From NCBI GenBank assembly GCA_013330215.1, contig DUIS01000025.1, forward strand, positions 1-14,244: a stretch of DNA of 14,244 bases. Direction: 5' to 3'. Origin of the DNA: Microcaldota archaeon (GTDB lineage Archaea > Micrarchaeota > Micrarchaeia > Micrarchaeales > Micrarchaeaceae). A program made the translations under genes and the position numbers. Positions 1-7,343 of the stretch are shown in pieces. Below the pieces are notes generated by a model that was not told the origin of the DNA, did no database searches, and worked only from the letters and a program-made list of their open reading frames with translations. Numbering within the stretch: the stretch's first letter is position 1; each line of letters begins with the position of its first letter.

Positions 1-117
1 GGATTCATGGCAATCAAGACCCCAAAAGGGGCAAAGCTGGCGTTCAGGGGCGTGGTGTTCGATGTCTACCAGTGGAAACAGAGGATGTTCGACGGGTCCT
101 ACCAGACGTTCGAGAGG
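1..117 (+). repeat. Direct repeat, left copy (Nudix gene 5' end)
   Basis: This segment matches 10022-10138 in the same orientation. By hand alignment there are 13 mismatches in 117 bases (about 89% identity) and no gaps. The last 35 bases, 83-117 versus 10104-10138, are identical. It covers six bases before the start codon and the first 37 codons of a Nudix hydrolase gene. Similarity stops abruptly after the Glu-Arg codon pair. The repeat may extend to the left beyond the window. Confidence 0.9.
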
Positions 118-135
118 TATGGCAATTTATTCTAA
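7..135 (+). pseudogene. Truncated Nudix hydrolase gene (5' fragment only)
   Basis: An ATG at 7 opens a 42-codon frame ending at TAA 133-135. The first 37 residues are those of the intact Nudix protein encoded at 10028-10582, with several conservative changes (for example Gly-Ala-Lys for Ser-Ala-Arg near residue 8). They are followed by five unrelated residues (YGNLF) and a stop. The Nudix box, which lies at residues 73-94 in the intact copy, is absent, so no hydrolase activity is expected. Most of the 13 base differences change the amino acid. The fragment therefore looks like an older paralog or a copy from a related strain rather than a fresh duplicate. It marks the left edge of the accessory stretch. 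Confidence 0.8.
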
Positions 136-233
136 TGAAACTGTGCGGAAGATTTTTAATCATTCTACCCTTATCTATTTTGTGTTTGTTTGGCAAAAGA
201 GAAGAAAGTAGATAACAACCGAAGGGAGTTTAC

Positions 234-923
234 TTGAAACATCCTTCCTTACCTTCGCATGCCCGAAAGGATGACCCTAACCTAGCTGCGCAACACATCC
301 TTATAGAGATCCAGGAAGCACGAAGACTCTGGAAAAGATCAACCCGAGGAAATATTGATTCAATTCTAAAAACGTTCAAACTGCGGCTTTGCTATAACAC
401 GTCCGTACTCTATGCACTTTGCTCTTGGTTCAAACCACGAATCGTCGTTGAAACTGGCGTGTGGTTCGGTGCCAGCTCATCTTTCATCTTGGCAGCTCTT
501 GCTGACAACGGAACAGGGCACCTATACTCAATCGATCTGCCGAACATAACTTATCAACTTGATGACCGTTGTAAACTTCAGATAAAGACTCATTCGGACG
601 TCCTTCCTAAGGATCGCAAGTCAGGATTCGGGATCCCATCCAACCTTCATGACCGATGGACTCTCATCACAGGAGATGCGAAGCGTGAACTGCCAAAACT
701 TGTAGAAGAGTTAGGCAAAGTTGACCTGTTTAATCATGACAGTTTGCACACATATGAGCACATGCAATTCGAATACAAGACAGTGTGGCCAAGATTGAGC
801 ACAGGAGGTGTCCTAGTGAGCGATGACGTCGACTGGAACGATGCATTTGAGGATTTCTGCAACTCGATAGGCGTTAGTCCTCATATCTATGAGAGCACAG
901 GATACGCTGTGAAGACGACCTGA
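234..923 (+). CDS. Class I SAM-dependent methyltransferase, Methyltransf_24-like
   Basis: A 229-residue protein with the order of elements of a Rossmann-fold methyltransferase. The SAM-binding motif I is VVETGVWFGA (71-80), followed by an acidic end of strand 2 (LYSIDLP, Asp101) and the GDA loop at 147-149. The segment FNHDSLHTYEH (167-177) corresponds to the Asp-x-x-His-x-Tyr motif of the Methyltransf_24/cephalosporin-hydroxylase-like group. It is followed by GGVLVSDDVDW (191-201), the usual GG-turn and acidic pair. These enzymes often methylate sugars or secondary metabolites; the substrate here cannot be read from the sequence. The start is a TTG with a GGGAG ribosome site 5 bases upstream (224-228), and no better ATG exists. 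The gene lies just inside the left Nudix fragment and reads away from it. GC content is intermediate, between the AT-rich operon and gatE. Confidence 0.8.
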   Translation: MKHPSLPSHARKDDPNLAAQHILIEIQEARRLWKRSTRGNIDSILKTFKLRLCYNTSVLYALCSWFKPRIVVETGVWFGASSSFILAALADNGTGHLYSIDLPNITYQLDDRCKLQIKTHSDVLPKDRKSGFGIPSNLHDRWTLITGDAKRELPKLVEELGKVDLFNHDSLHTYEHMQFEYKTVWPRLSTGGVLVSDDVDWNDAFEDFCNSIGVSPHIYESTGYAVKTT

Positions 924-983
924 TCCATTGGTCCAAGCTCATCAGATGTCCCCTTTCCTCGCTTTGCGTCCTCTCACCATCAA

Positions 984-998
984 TAGATTTATAAGTTT
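984..998 (+). promoter_or_regulatory. Possible archaeal TATA box for the TrpD-like gene
   Basis: The 155-base gap between the methyltransferase and the TrpD-like gene contains TTTATAAGT at 988-996, a good match to the archaeal TATA element. Initiation about 25 bases downstream would leave a leader of roughly 60 bases, which fits the GAGGT ribosome site at 1064-1068 before the ATG at 1079. Inferred from pattern only. Confidence 0.45.
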
Positions 999-1078
999 TA
1001 AATTGCATTAAATCCATTGAGATTAAATGATACAAAAATTAGAGGATGCACCAGTAATCTCTTCTAGAGGTACTTTCG

Positions 1079-2227
1079 ATGAGGCTTAGAAGGACGAAAG
1101 AGAAAGTACGAATGAATAAAAGTGTTGTCGAAGTCATCTACAGGTTGAACACAGGGAAACACGTAGAGGCCGACTTGCTCACTGAAGCCTTCGATGCGAT
1201 TCTACACTTCACAAACGGTGAATTGAGGCGCTTCGGAGACGTCCAACTCGGGATCATCCTTTCAGGACTGATGGCCCAAGGGCCCACTGCAGATCAGGTT
1301 GAAGCCCTGCTCAGACCTTCGTTCAACATTGATCGATTCAAGCCCCTCTCACATCACATCCCGTTACCTCAAGGGAAGAGGCTGGTGGCAGCGATAGGCA
1401 GCGGAAAGAAAGGCCACAAGACAATTAATATCTCAACGCCCTCGTGCATCGTTGCCTCAAGCTTGGGAGCGTTCATTGCCAAGCCCGTCTGGGGGTCCAC
1501 GAGCTCGCTAACCGGATCTGCTGACTTACTCTACGGACTCGGAGCTAAGATAGACATCGGCCTACCCGCTATGTCGAAAGTAGTCCAGAAAGTAGGGTTC
1601 GGAGCCTTTTCCATCGTGAAGTCGATTCCGAATTTTGAACGGGTATACCGTGGAAAGTTCTTTGCACCAACTCCCCTGAGCTTCGGGCTTGCTGCCTTGT
1701 CATGTTCTGTGAAGTACGATTCTATTCTTTACGGAATCTCGCACCCCAATGTCAAGCTCTCTTTAGAGGTACTGAGAAGATTCGGAATCACCGACGCAAT
1801 GGTTGTGTCTTCTACGGATGACGACCTTCATTACATGGACGAGGTGGGGATTTATGGAAAGTCTCGGATGATCGGCGTTCAAAACGGCAAGATGGGTAAT
1901 CTGCATGAGCTAGACCCTTTCAAGGAGCTGCGGCTCTCACACCGTTACACAAATATAGACATTGGGGAGAAGAACTCGGCCGAAGAGAACATCCAATGTG
2001 TTGTAGACATCTTATCGGGACATGGCGAGGCAGCGATGGAAGATATCGTATGCCTGAACGCTAGCGTCTTGCTAGGGGCGGCTGGATTGGTTCCGAGAGA
2101 AAACGTTAGGAAGGGCTATCTTCTGTCCAAACAGGCGATTCGGCGCAGCTTGCCCTTAAAGAAACTGGTAGAGTTCATTAAGGCTACTGGGGGGAGCGAA
2201 CGTTCCCTGGACCGTTACGCCCATTGA
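1079..2227 (+). CDS. Divergent TrpD-family (glycosyltransferase family 3) phosphoribosyltransferase-like protein
   Basis: A 382-residue protein with the two-domain plan of anthranilate phosphoribosyltransferase. It has a helical N-terminal part (about 12-85) and then the alpha/beta domain: GSGKKGHKT (107-115), NIST (117-120), GSADLL (146-151), FFAP (194-197) and a metal-type Asp-Glu pair in YMDEVG (252-257). Family members normally read GSGGDxxKT and KHGNR. Here the GD of the first motif is replaced by KK-G, and the second reads KPVWGS (135-140). The arginine-rich segment that contacts anthranilate (usually R.eLG.RT) is also not preserved (203-218). It is therefore unlikely to be the tryptophan enzyme and no other trp genes are present. 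A nucleoside or other phosphoribosyl substrate is possible (TrpD2/YbiB-like paralogs are known). The ATG at 1112 is an alternative start that removes 11 basic residues; GAGGT at 1064-1068 supports 1079. Confidence 0.7.
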   Translation: MRLRRTKEKVRMNKSVVEVIYRLNTGKHVEADLLTEAFDAILHFTNGELRRFGDVQLGIILSGLMAQGPTADQVEALLRPSFNIDRFKPLSHHIPLPQGKRLVAAIGSGKKGHKTINISTPSCIVASSLGAFIAKPVWGSTSSLTGSADLLYGLGAKIDIGLPAMSKVVQKVGFGAFSIVKSIPNFERVYRGKFFAPTPLSFGLAALSCSVKYDSILYGISHPNVKLSLEVLRRFGITDAMVVSSTDDDLHYMDEVGIYGKSRMIGVQNGKMGNLHELDPFKELRLSHRYTNIDIGEKNSAEENIQCVVDILSGHGEAAMEDIVCLNASVLLGAAGLVPRENVRKGYLLSKQAIRRSLPLKKLVEFIKATGGSERSLDRYAH

Positions 2228-2280
2228 TTAAGGTTGTCTTCATTTCCGCCTTTGCGATGTCCATTAACCAAGCGTACGAA

Positions 2281-3639
2281 TTATGGATACAGTCTATTCA
2301 TAGTCCTTGGAAATGGTATCGCATCCCTTATTGTCTCGAGCTTCGCCATCCATCTGATTACCCTTTCCGTCCCCATGCCAAATCCCGAGTGAGGCACCTG
2401 TCCGTACTTGTGTATGTCCAGATACCATTCGTAGTCCTTTTGGTTAAGGTTCTGCGCCTTCATGCGCAATATTAGCTCGTTGTAATCGCTGATACGCTCG
2501 CTGCCACCTATTATCTCTCCTATCCCCTCTGGGGCGAGCATGTCTGCATCCAGGACAGTTCTGGGGTCTTCGGGGTTCTCCTTCATGTAGAAGGCCCTGA
2601 GGACCTTTGGTTGGTTTGTAAGGAACACTGGTTGGCTTAGCTCCTTTGTCAGTATCTTTTCCTCGTCCAGCCCTATTCCGTCCCCCCATTTTATTTCAAT
2701 TCCCTTCTCTTTGAGCATATCTATTGCCTTTGTGTATGTAATCCTATCAAATGGGGCCTTTATGGCCAGCAAGTCCTTTGGATCCCGTTTGAACCTTTCC
2801 AGTATGCTCTTCTGCTTCTTTGCTAGTTCATGGCATACGTATTCTATCATCTCCTCCTGCAGCTTCATGTTCATGTTCTGGTTGTAAAATGCCATTTCTG
2901 GCTCAAGCTGCCAGAACTCTGTCATATGCCTCGGGGTTCTGCTAGGCTCTGCTCTAAAGGACGGAGCCATTACATACACTAGTGGATAAGCTGCCACAAC
3001 AGCCTCACTATATAGCTGACCGCTCTGTGAGAGGTAGGCAATCTTGTCGAAATATTTAACCTCGAAGAGTGTAGACCCTCCTTCACATGCTGAGACATTG
3101 AGCATGGGTGGCTGTATCTCAATGAACTCCCTGTTGTCCAAAAATTCCCTGCAGCTTCGTACAAGTTGCGCCTTAAGCTTAAGGGCGTTCATTATCCCTT
3201 GCTTCCTTACCGAAAGATGTCTTATGTCTAGAAGCATCTCCGTGCTCTGGTCTTTACTTATAGGGAATGGGTCCCCTTTAAATTCGGTTTTGAATTCCCT
3301 TACCTTTATTTCGACTCCTTCTGGGGCCCTTTCATCCTCTATTACTGTACCAATCAGCTTTACCACAGATTCTATGTATACTTCTTCCGAATAATCCCAG
3401 CTGCTCTTGTCTACTTCATTCTTTCGAATCGTAGATTGTATGATCCCAAAGCCGTCTCTAACCAAGACAAAGTTAACATCGTTAAGATGTCTCTTCCTGT
3501 AAACCCATCCTCTTACGAATATTTCTTCGCCTATACGGTTCTTTACGTCATCTAATCTTGTTAACGCCTTATCTTCGCTCTCTAAGCCAGCGCCTATTAT
3601 TTCAGCTAACTTATGTTCTTTCAATGCTTTCAATGACAT
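2281..3639 (-). CDS. asnS: Asparaginyl-tRNA synthetase
   Basis: A 452-residue class IIb aminoacyl-tRNA synthetase charging tRNA-Asn. An N-terminal OB-fold anticodon-binding domain (about 28-125, with IFVRGWVYRKR and NDVNFVLVRDG) is followed by the catalytic core. Motif 2 is FRAEPSRTPRHMTEFWQLE (228-246) and motif 3 is GFGMGTERVIRW (419-430), ending IRDAIPFPR near the C terminus. AsnRS is preferred over AspRS because of the GIGEIIGGSERISDYNEL segment and the tail ending NRLYP. The presence of the OB-fold separates it from the shorter archaeal AsnA-type asparagine synthetases, which lack that domain. The length is normal for the family. The start ATG at 3639 lies about 28 bases after a TATA-like element, so the mRNA is probably leaderless and the gene is separate from the operon upstream of it. 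Confidence 0.93.
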   Translation of the reverse strand: MSLKALKEHKLAEIIGAGLESEDKALTRLDDVKNRIGEEIFVRGWVYRKRHLNDVNFVLVRDGFGIIQSTIRKNEVDKSSWDYSEEVYIESVVKLIGTVIEDERAPEGVEIKVREFKTEFKGDPFPISKDQSTEMLLDIRHLSVRKQGIMNALKLKAQLVRSCREFLDNREFIEIQPPMLNVSACEGGSTLFEVKYFDKIAYLSQSGQLYSEAVVAAYPLVYVMAPSFRAEPSRTPRHMTEFWQLEPEMAFYNQNMNMKLQEEMIEYVCHELAKKQKSILERFKRDPKDLLAIKAPFDRITYTKAIDMLKEKGIEIKWGDGIGLDEEKILTKELSQPVFLTNQPKVLRAFYMKENPEDPRTVLDADMLAPEGIGEIIGGSERISDYNELILRMKAQNLNQKDYEWYLDIHKYGQVPHSGFGMGTERVIRWMAKLETIRDAIPFPRTMNRLYP

Positions 3640-3659
3640 GAGTATATGAAAGGATTTAA

Positions 3660-3672
3660 GGTTTAAAAGCGT
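3660..3672 (-). promoter_or_regulatory. TATA box of asnS (leaderless promoter)
   Basis: On the minus strand the 130-base gap before asnS holds GCTTTTAAACC (about 3662-3670). It is centred 26-28 bases before the ATG at 3639, the spacing expected when transcription starts at the start codon. No Shine-Dalgarno sequence precedes the ATG. The same arrangement is seen at the HAD and Nudix genes. Confidence 0.5.
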
Positions 3673-3770
3673 TTTCTACATGGCCAGTAGGTACTATCTA
3701 GATGAGAATCTCACAATATAACTGATAAGTTCTTGCCATGCAGGATAACTAAATACTGTCTGCACTACTT

Positions 3771-4817
3771 CTAGAATCTATCTACCGTGCAACCAAGGCG
3801 CTTAGCAATATTCTTTACAGAGGCTAAATTCTTATTATCAACCTTCTTTAGTATGGCTTTGCCTAGTTTATTCTCCCTAAGCCAGGTATCAGAATAAATT
3901 GTCTCTAAATATCTATCTCCTCCATCAGGAAGAACGCAAACAACATTTTCGTTCTTCTTCATCTTTTTGGCTATCTTCAAGGCGGCATAGACAACACCGC
4001 CAGCAGAACCTCCAACCATCAAGCCTTCTCTAAGCGCAAGTTCCCTGCATGTCCTGAAAGTATTCGTATCAGATACCTTAACTCCAATATCTATTACACT
4101 CCTGTCTAAGTTCTTCGGTATAAAGGATAATCCACCTCCTTGTACTAGATACTTTCCAGGCTTTCCTCCAAATATAATCGAGCCTTCTGGTTCTACGCCT
4201 ATTACCTTTGCAGTTGGCACGAGTTCCTTAATGGCCTTCCCGGCACCAGAAAGTGTACCAGTGGTACCTACTGCACACACTACTGCATTTACCTTCCCGT
4301 CCAAATCACGCACAATCTCCGGCCCTGTAGTTCTATAATGAGTTTCTCTGTTTACAAGATTGTCGTATTGATTTAATGTTATGCCATTTGGTAGCATACT
4401 TGCAATCTGCTTGGCTAAATCTAACCTAAGCTCTACGGTATCGCTTCCTTTTGGTGTTTTGTACAAAAATATTATATGTGCTCCAAACGAAAGCAGCTTT
4501 ATTTTCTTTGCCATTGGGAGATATCTATCACATATGACGATTACTGTATAGCCCTTAACTGCCCCTGCCATAGCAAGCCCTACTCCTGTGTTACCTGATG
4601 ACGATTCTACTATTATACCTCCAGACTTAAGTCTGCCGTTCTTTTCAGCGTCTTCTATCATCGAAAATGCTATCCTATCCTTTATGCTACCAGCAGGGTT
4701 GAACATCTCCAATTTAACAAATACATTTGCACCGTCCTTACTGACAATCTTATTCAGGCGAACTAGTGGGGTATCGCCACATAGTTCAAGAATATTATTA
4801 TATATCTTTTTTCGCAT
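3771..4817 (-). CDS. SbnA-like PLP-dependent beta-replacement enzyme (cysteine synthase fold)
   Basis: A 348-residue fold-type II PLP enzyme. The PLP lysine is Lys46 in NPAGSIKDR (40-48). The substrate loop is ESSSGNTG (71-78), the phosphate loop GTTGT (184-188), and GGSAGG is at 269-274. Cysteine synthases and SbnA share these features. The C-terminal half favours SbnA, the staphyloferrin B enzyme that joins O-phosphoserine and glutamate on the way to 2,3-diaminopropionate: EGSIIFGGKP (211-220), then CREL...EG (257-265), and PDGGDRYLETIYSDTWL (297-313), which closely resembles the SbnA ending as I remember it. A basic tail of about 33 residues follows. It is the last gene of the operon; its ATG lies 20 bases inside the carbamoyltransferase gene with a strong GGAGGGG site (4826-4832) 8 bases upstream. 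An ordinary cysteine synthase is the alternative. No sbnB is present. Confidence 0.8.
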   Translation of the reverse strand: MRKKIYNNILELCGDTPLVRLNKIVSKDGANVFVKLEMFNPAGSIKDRIAFSMIEDAEKNGRLKSGGIIVESSSGNTGVGLAMAGAVKGYTVIVICDRYLPMAKKIKLLSFGAHIIFLYKTPKGSDTVELRLDLAKQIASMLPNGITLNQYDNLVNRETHYRTTGPEIVRDLDGKVNAVVCAVGTTGTLSGAGKAIKELVPTAKVIGVEPEGSIIFGGKPGKYLVQGGGLSFIPKNLDRSVIDIGVKVSDTNTFRTCRELALREGLMVGGSAGGVVYAALKIAKKMKKNENVVCVLPDGGDRYLETIYSDTWLRENKLGKAILKKVDNKNLASVKNIAKRLGCTVDRF

Positions 4818-6528
4818 ACTCTTGTCCCCTCCTTTCTACTATATAATCATGCATGACCAGCACGTCAATTTTGCTCTTCATAAACGTGTCTATAGCATCC
4901 TTTGGGCTGCAAACTATTGGCTCACTGTCATTATATGATGTATTTAACAAGACAGGTACCTTGGTCAACTTCTTAAACTCGACTATTAGCTTATGATACT
5001 TGTAATTTGATTTGTTAACTGTATGTATCCTGCTGGTTCCATCCTCATGCACTACGGCCGGGATTAAGTTCTTTTTATTTTCCTTTGCCTTATACGTAAC
5101 AAGCATAAAATCTGATGGTGACTGCCTTTTCTTTATTTCGAACCATTCTTCTGCATCTTCAGTTAAGATGCTCGGTCCAAGAGGCCTGAAATATTCTCTA
5201 TGCTTTATTGTTCTGTTTAGGATGTCTCGCATGTCTTTTCTCCTTGGATCTGCAAGTATGCTCCTATTTCCTAGCGCTCTTGGCCCAAATTCCATCTTTC
5301 CCTGGAACCAAGCGACTACTTTTCCTTCTGATATCAACCTTGCCGTTTCTTTTTCTATGTTTTTGCTCTCCCTATATTTGAGGTTCTGCATCTTTAGTGC
5401 ATCAATAATTGCAGAATCCGTATACGAAGGGCCAGTATATGCATCTTTCATTGTTGTCCTGTTCTCATTCCCCAAAACATGGTTCCAGATATAATATGCC
5501 GCACCCACTGAGGTACCTGCGTCATTTGATGCAGGCTGAATATAGTAGTTATCAAAGTATCCAGAATCTAGTATCAAGCCATTTGCAACACAATTTAGCA
5601 TTACACCACCAGCTATGGAAAGGTTCTTGCTATTTGAAACTTCTCCCAGATGTTTAACCATATTTAGGAGAATATCTTCCGTAACTGCTTGAAGTGCAGC
5701 CGCAACATTTTTATGCGAGTCTGTTATCTCCTCGCCATGTAATCTCCTTGGTCCAAAAAGCTTCTCTAGCGGTCTATAATCTTCAACCCGAAAACGCAGT
5801 AATTCATTATTTACCTTGAACGAACCGTCTGACCTGTATCTTATTAAGGTAAGCATTTTCTTGAAGAAAACATTTCTATCACCGTATGCAGCCAATCCCA
5901 TTACTTTGCTTGCATCATATTCTGAAAAACCTAAGTACTTTGAGAATTTTTCCCAAAAGAATCCTAACGAATTAGGGTATTGCATTGACCCGGGCAACTG
6001 CGTAAGTTTATTTTTGCGTCCTATACTCAAGAATGTGGTATCGATTTCGCCTATTCCATCAACACTCATTACTGCAGAATCATCAAATCCTGAAACAAAG
6101 TATGCAGATGCGGCATGGCATATGTGATGCGGGAGCCATACAAACCTCTTTGTTACATCTGTGGCTAGCAAAGCACTAAGTACTAATGGGACGCTATTTA
6201 TGAGGCGTGTATATGTAGTCTCGCCATCCAATGTTCCCCAACCGCCCTTAATTGTTATATCCTTTATATGCCTATTACGAGCTCTTTTGGTAGGATTTAA
6301 TGAAAAGCCAATCCTATATATGTCATTTGGCTTCAGATTTTCTGATTCTAAGCAATAACGGACAGAATTTACTGGTATAACATATGGATTATCGATGTTG
6401 GCGGGCTTTGCATGCCTGATCCTGTTAAACCTCTCCTCTTCTACTGCAGTTACAAGTTCTCCATCCTTTATTAATGCACATGAGGACTCATGATATGCGC
6501 AATTAAGTCCTAAGACGTATCTTACCAT
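4798..6528 (-). CDS. NodU/CmcH/TobZ-family carbamoyltransferase
   Basis: A complete 576-residue carbamoyltransferase. The family makes carbamoyl-adenylate from carbamoyl phosphate and ATP and passes the carbamoyl group to an acceptor, usually a hydroxyl. The N-terminal Kae1-like domain shows LPHHICHAASAYF (132-144) with the iron-type histidines, MSVDGIGE (154-161), GGVMLN (307-312) and QPASNDAGTSVGAA (331-344). The C-terminal YrdC-like domain shows EFGPRALGNRSIL (413-425) and HREYFRPLGPS (443-453), then LLNTSYND (527-534). The key motifs look intact, so an active enzyme is likely. The start ATG at 6528 has a very strong AGGAGGG site at 6534-6540 that overlaps the stop codon of the preceding gene, 10 bases away. 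It sits third in a four-gene operon whose other members act on ureido/guanidino or diaminopropionate-type chemistry, so the acceptor may be an unusual amino acid. Substrate unknown. Confidence 0.9.
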   Translation of the reverse strand: MVRYVLGLNCAYHESSCALIKDGELVTAVEEERFNRIRHAKPANIDNPYVIPVNSVRYCLESENLKPNDIYRIGFSLNPTKRARNRHIKDITIKGGWGTLDGETTYTRLINSVPLVLSALLATDVTKRFVWLPHHICHAASAYFVSGFDDSAVMSVDGIGEIDTTFLSIGRKNKLTQLPGSMQYPNSLGFFWEKFSKYLGFSEYDASKVMGLAAYGDRNVFFKKMLTLIRYRSDGSFKVNNELLRFRVEDYRPLEKLFGPRRLHGEEITDSHKNVAAALQAVTEDILLNMVKHLGEVSNSKNLSIAGGVMLNCVANGLILDSGYFDNYYIQPASNDAGTSVGAAYYIWNHVLGNENRTTMKDAYTGPSYTDSAIIDALKMQNLKYRESKNIEKETARLISEGKVVAWFQGKMEFGPRALGNRSILADPRRKDMRDILNRTIKHREYFRPLGPSILTEDAEEWFEIKKRQSPSDFMLVTYKAKENKKNLIPAVVHEDGTSRIHTVNKSNYKYHKLIVEFKKLTKVPVLLNTSYNDSEPIVCSPKDAIDTFMKSKIDVLVMHDYIVERRGQEYAKKDI

Positions 6529-6538
6529 CTATACCCTC

Positions 6539-7342
6539 CTATAATTTAAGTACAAGGCACCTCAAGCTGCCTCCGCTCTTAAAGAATTCTGACATGTCGC
6601 ATTTTATTACATTATAGCCCACGTTGTTCAGCTCTTTTTCTAACTTCTCCGAGCAATTCCAAAGCAGTACATTTTTGCCTATTATTATGTTGTTACACGC
6701 AAAATAGTTGAGTGCGTCATCTTTGCCTACCCTCACCACGTTCTTAAACTTAGATTCTACCAACTCCCTGCTTCTTTCTGAGAACGATTCAGGATAGTAC
6801 ATTACCGTATCGTCATCTATAAAAGACAAGCTCAATGCGAGATGGAACATTTCCCTGTCCACAATCTCTAGTTCGCATACAGTTTCAAGGTCCTTCATTA
6901 TCTCCTTCACATAATTTATTGCGGCGGGGTCTGATCTTGGTCCGTATCCAAATATTATCTTCTTATCATTGTAAATTATATCCCCCAGTCCCTCAAAAAT
7001 TACTCCCTTTGGGAGTTCTATTACCTCGTAATTATGTTCTTTGAACCATTTCTTATAGTGCTCAACCTCACCTTGCCGTTCCTTATGCCTGAATCTACTT
7101 AATATTACTTTATTTCCATACACAAGGCCATCATCACCTGAGAACGTCATGTCTGGCAGATTCGGCTGTGGTTCGATGGTTTCTATCGTACAGCCCAAGG
7201 ACTTGAGTTTAGAAACGAGTTGATTCCATTGTTTGTACGCCTTTTCTTTGTCAACTTTGTTATTAACATCCATCCATTTGTTTATGCTGTACTCTATGTC
7301 AAAAAACTTTGGCTCGCACATAAGATAACGGTGTTCAATCAT
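6539..7342 (-). CDS. Amidinotransferase/DDAH-superfamily hydrolase, ArgZ (arginine dihydrolase)-like
   Basis: A 267-residue pentein-fold protein starting at the ATG 7342 (MIEHRYLMCEPKFFDIEY). A longer frame opens upstream at 7498, but its first 52 residues lie inside the preceding gene and are not family-like. The layout matches the ArgZ/AgrE N-terminal domain and related DDAH enzymes: INKWMD (20-25), LPDMTF (62-67), RQGE (89-92), FEGLGD (116-121), a catalytic-type His167, and a C-terminal Cys262 in KSGGSLRCLVLKL. The Cys-His-Glu set is therefore present. Two substrate motifs differ: the usual TANAG after PDMVF reads SGDDG (68-72), and the usual HLDT reads HLAL (167-170), which removes an aspartate that binds the guanidinium group in deiminases. 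Guanidine hydrolysis of free arginine is thus doubtful. It follows the argininosuccinate-synthase-like gene with one base between (TAA-A-ATG). Confidence 0.82.
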   Translation of the reverse strand: MIEHRYLMCEPKFFDIEYSINKWMDVNNKVDKEKAYKQWNQLVSKLKSLGCTIETIEPQPNLPDMTFSGDDGLVYGNKVILSRFRHKERQGEVEHYKKWFKEHNYEVIELPKGVIFEGLGDIIYNDKKIIFGYGPRSDPAAINYVKEIMKDLETVCELEIVDREMFHLALSLSFIDDDTVMYYPESFSERSRELVESKFKNVVRVGKDDALNYFACNNIIIGKNVLLWNCSEKLEKELNNVGYNVIKCDMSEFFKSGGSLRCLVLKL

Positions 7343-7343
7343 T

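Noticed and set aside
2224..2475. 83-codon frame on the plus strand at the end of the TrpD-like gene
   Set aside because: It runs antisense through the conserved C-terminal part of asnS and has no recognisable motif; a shadow frame.
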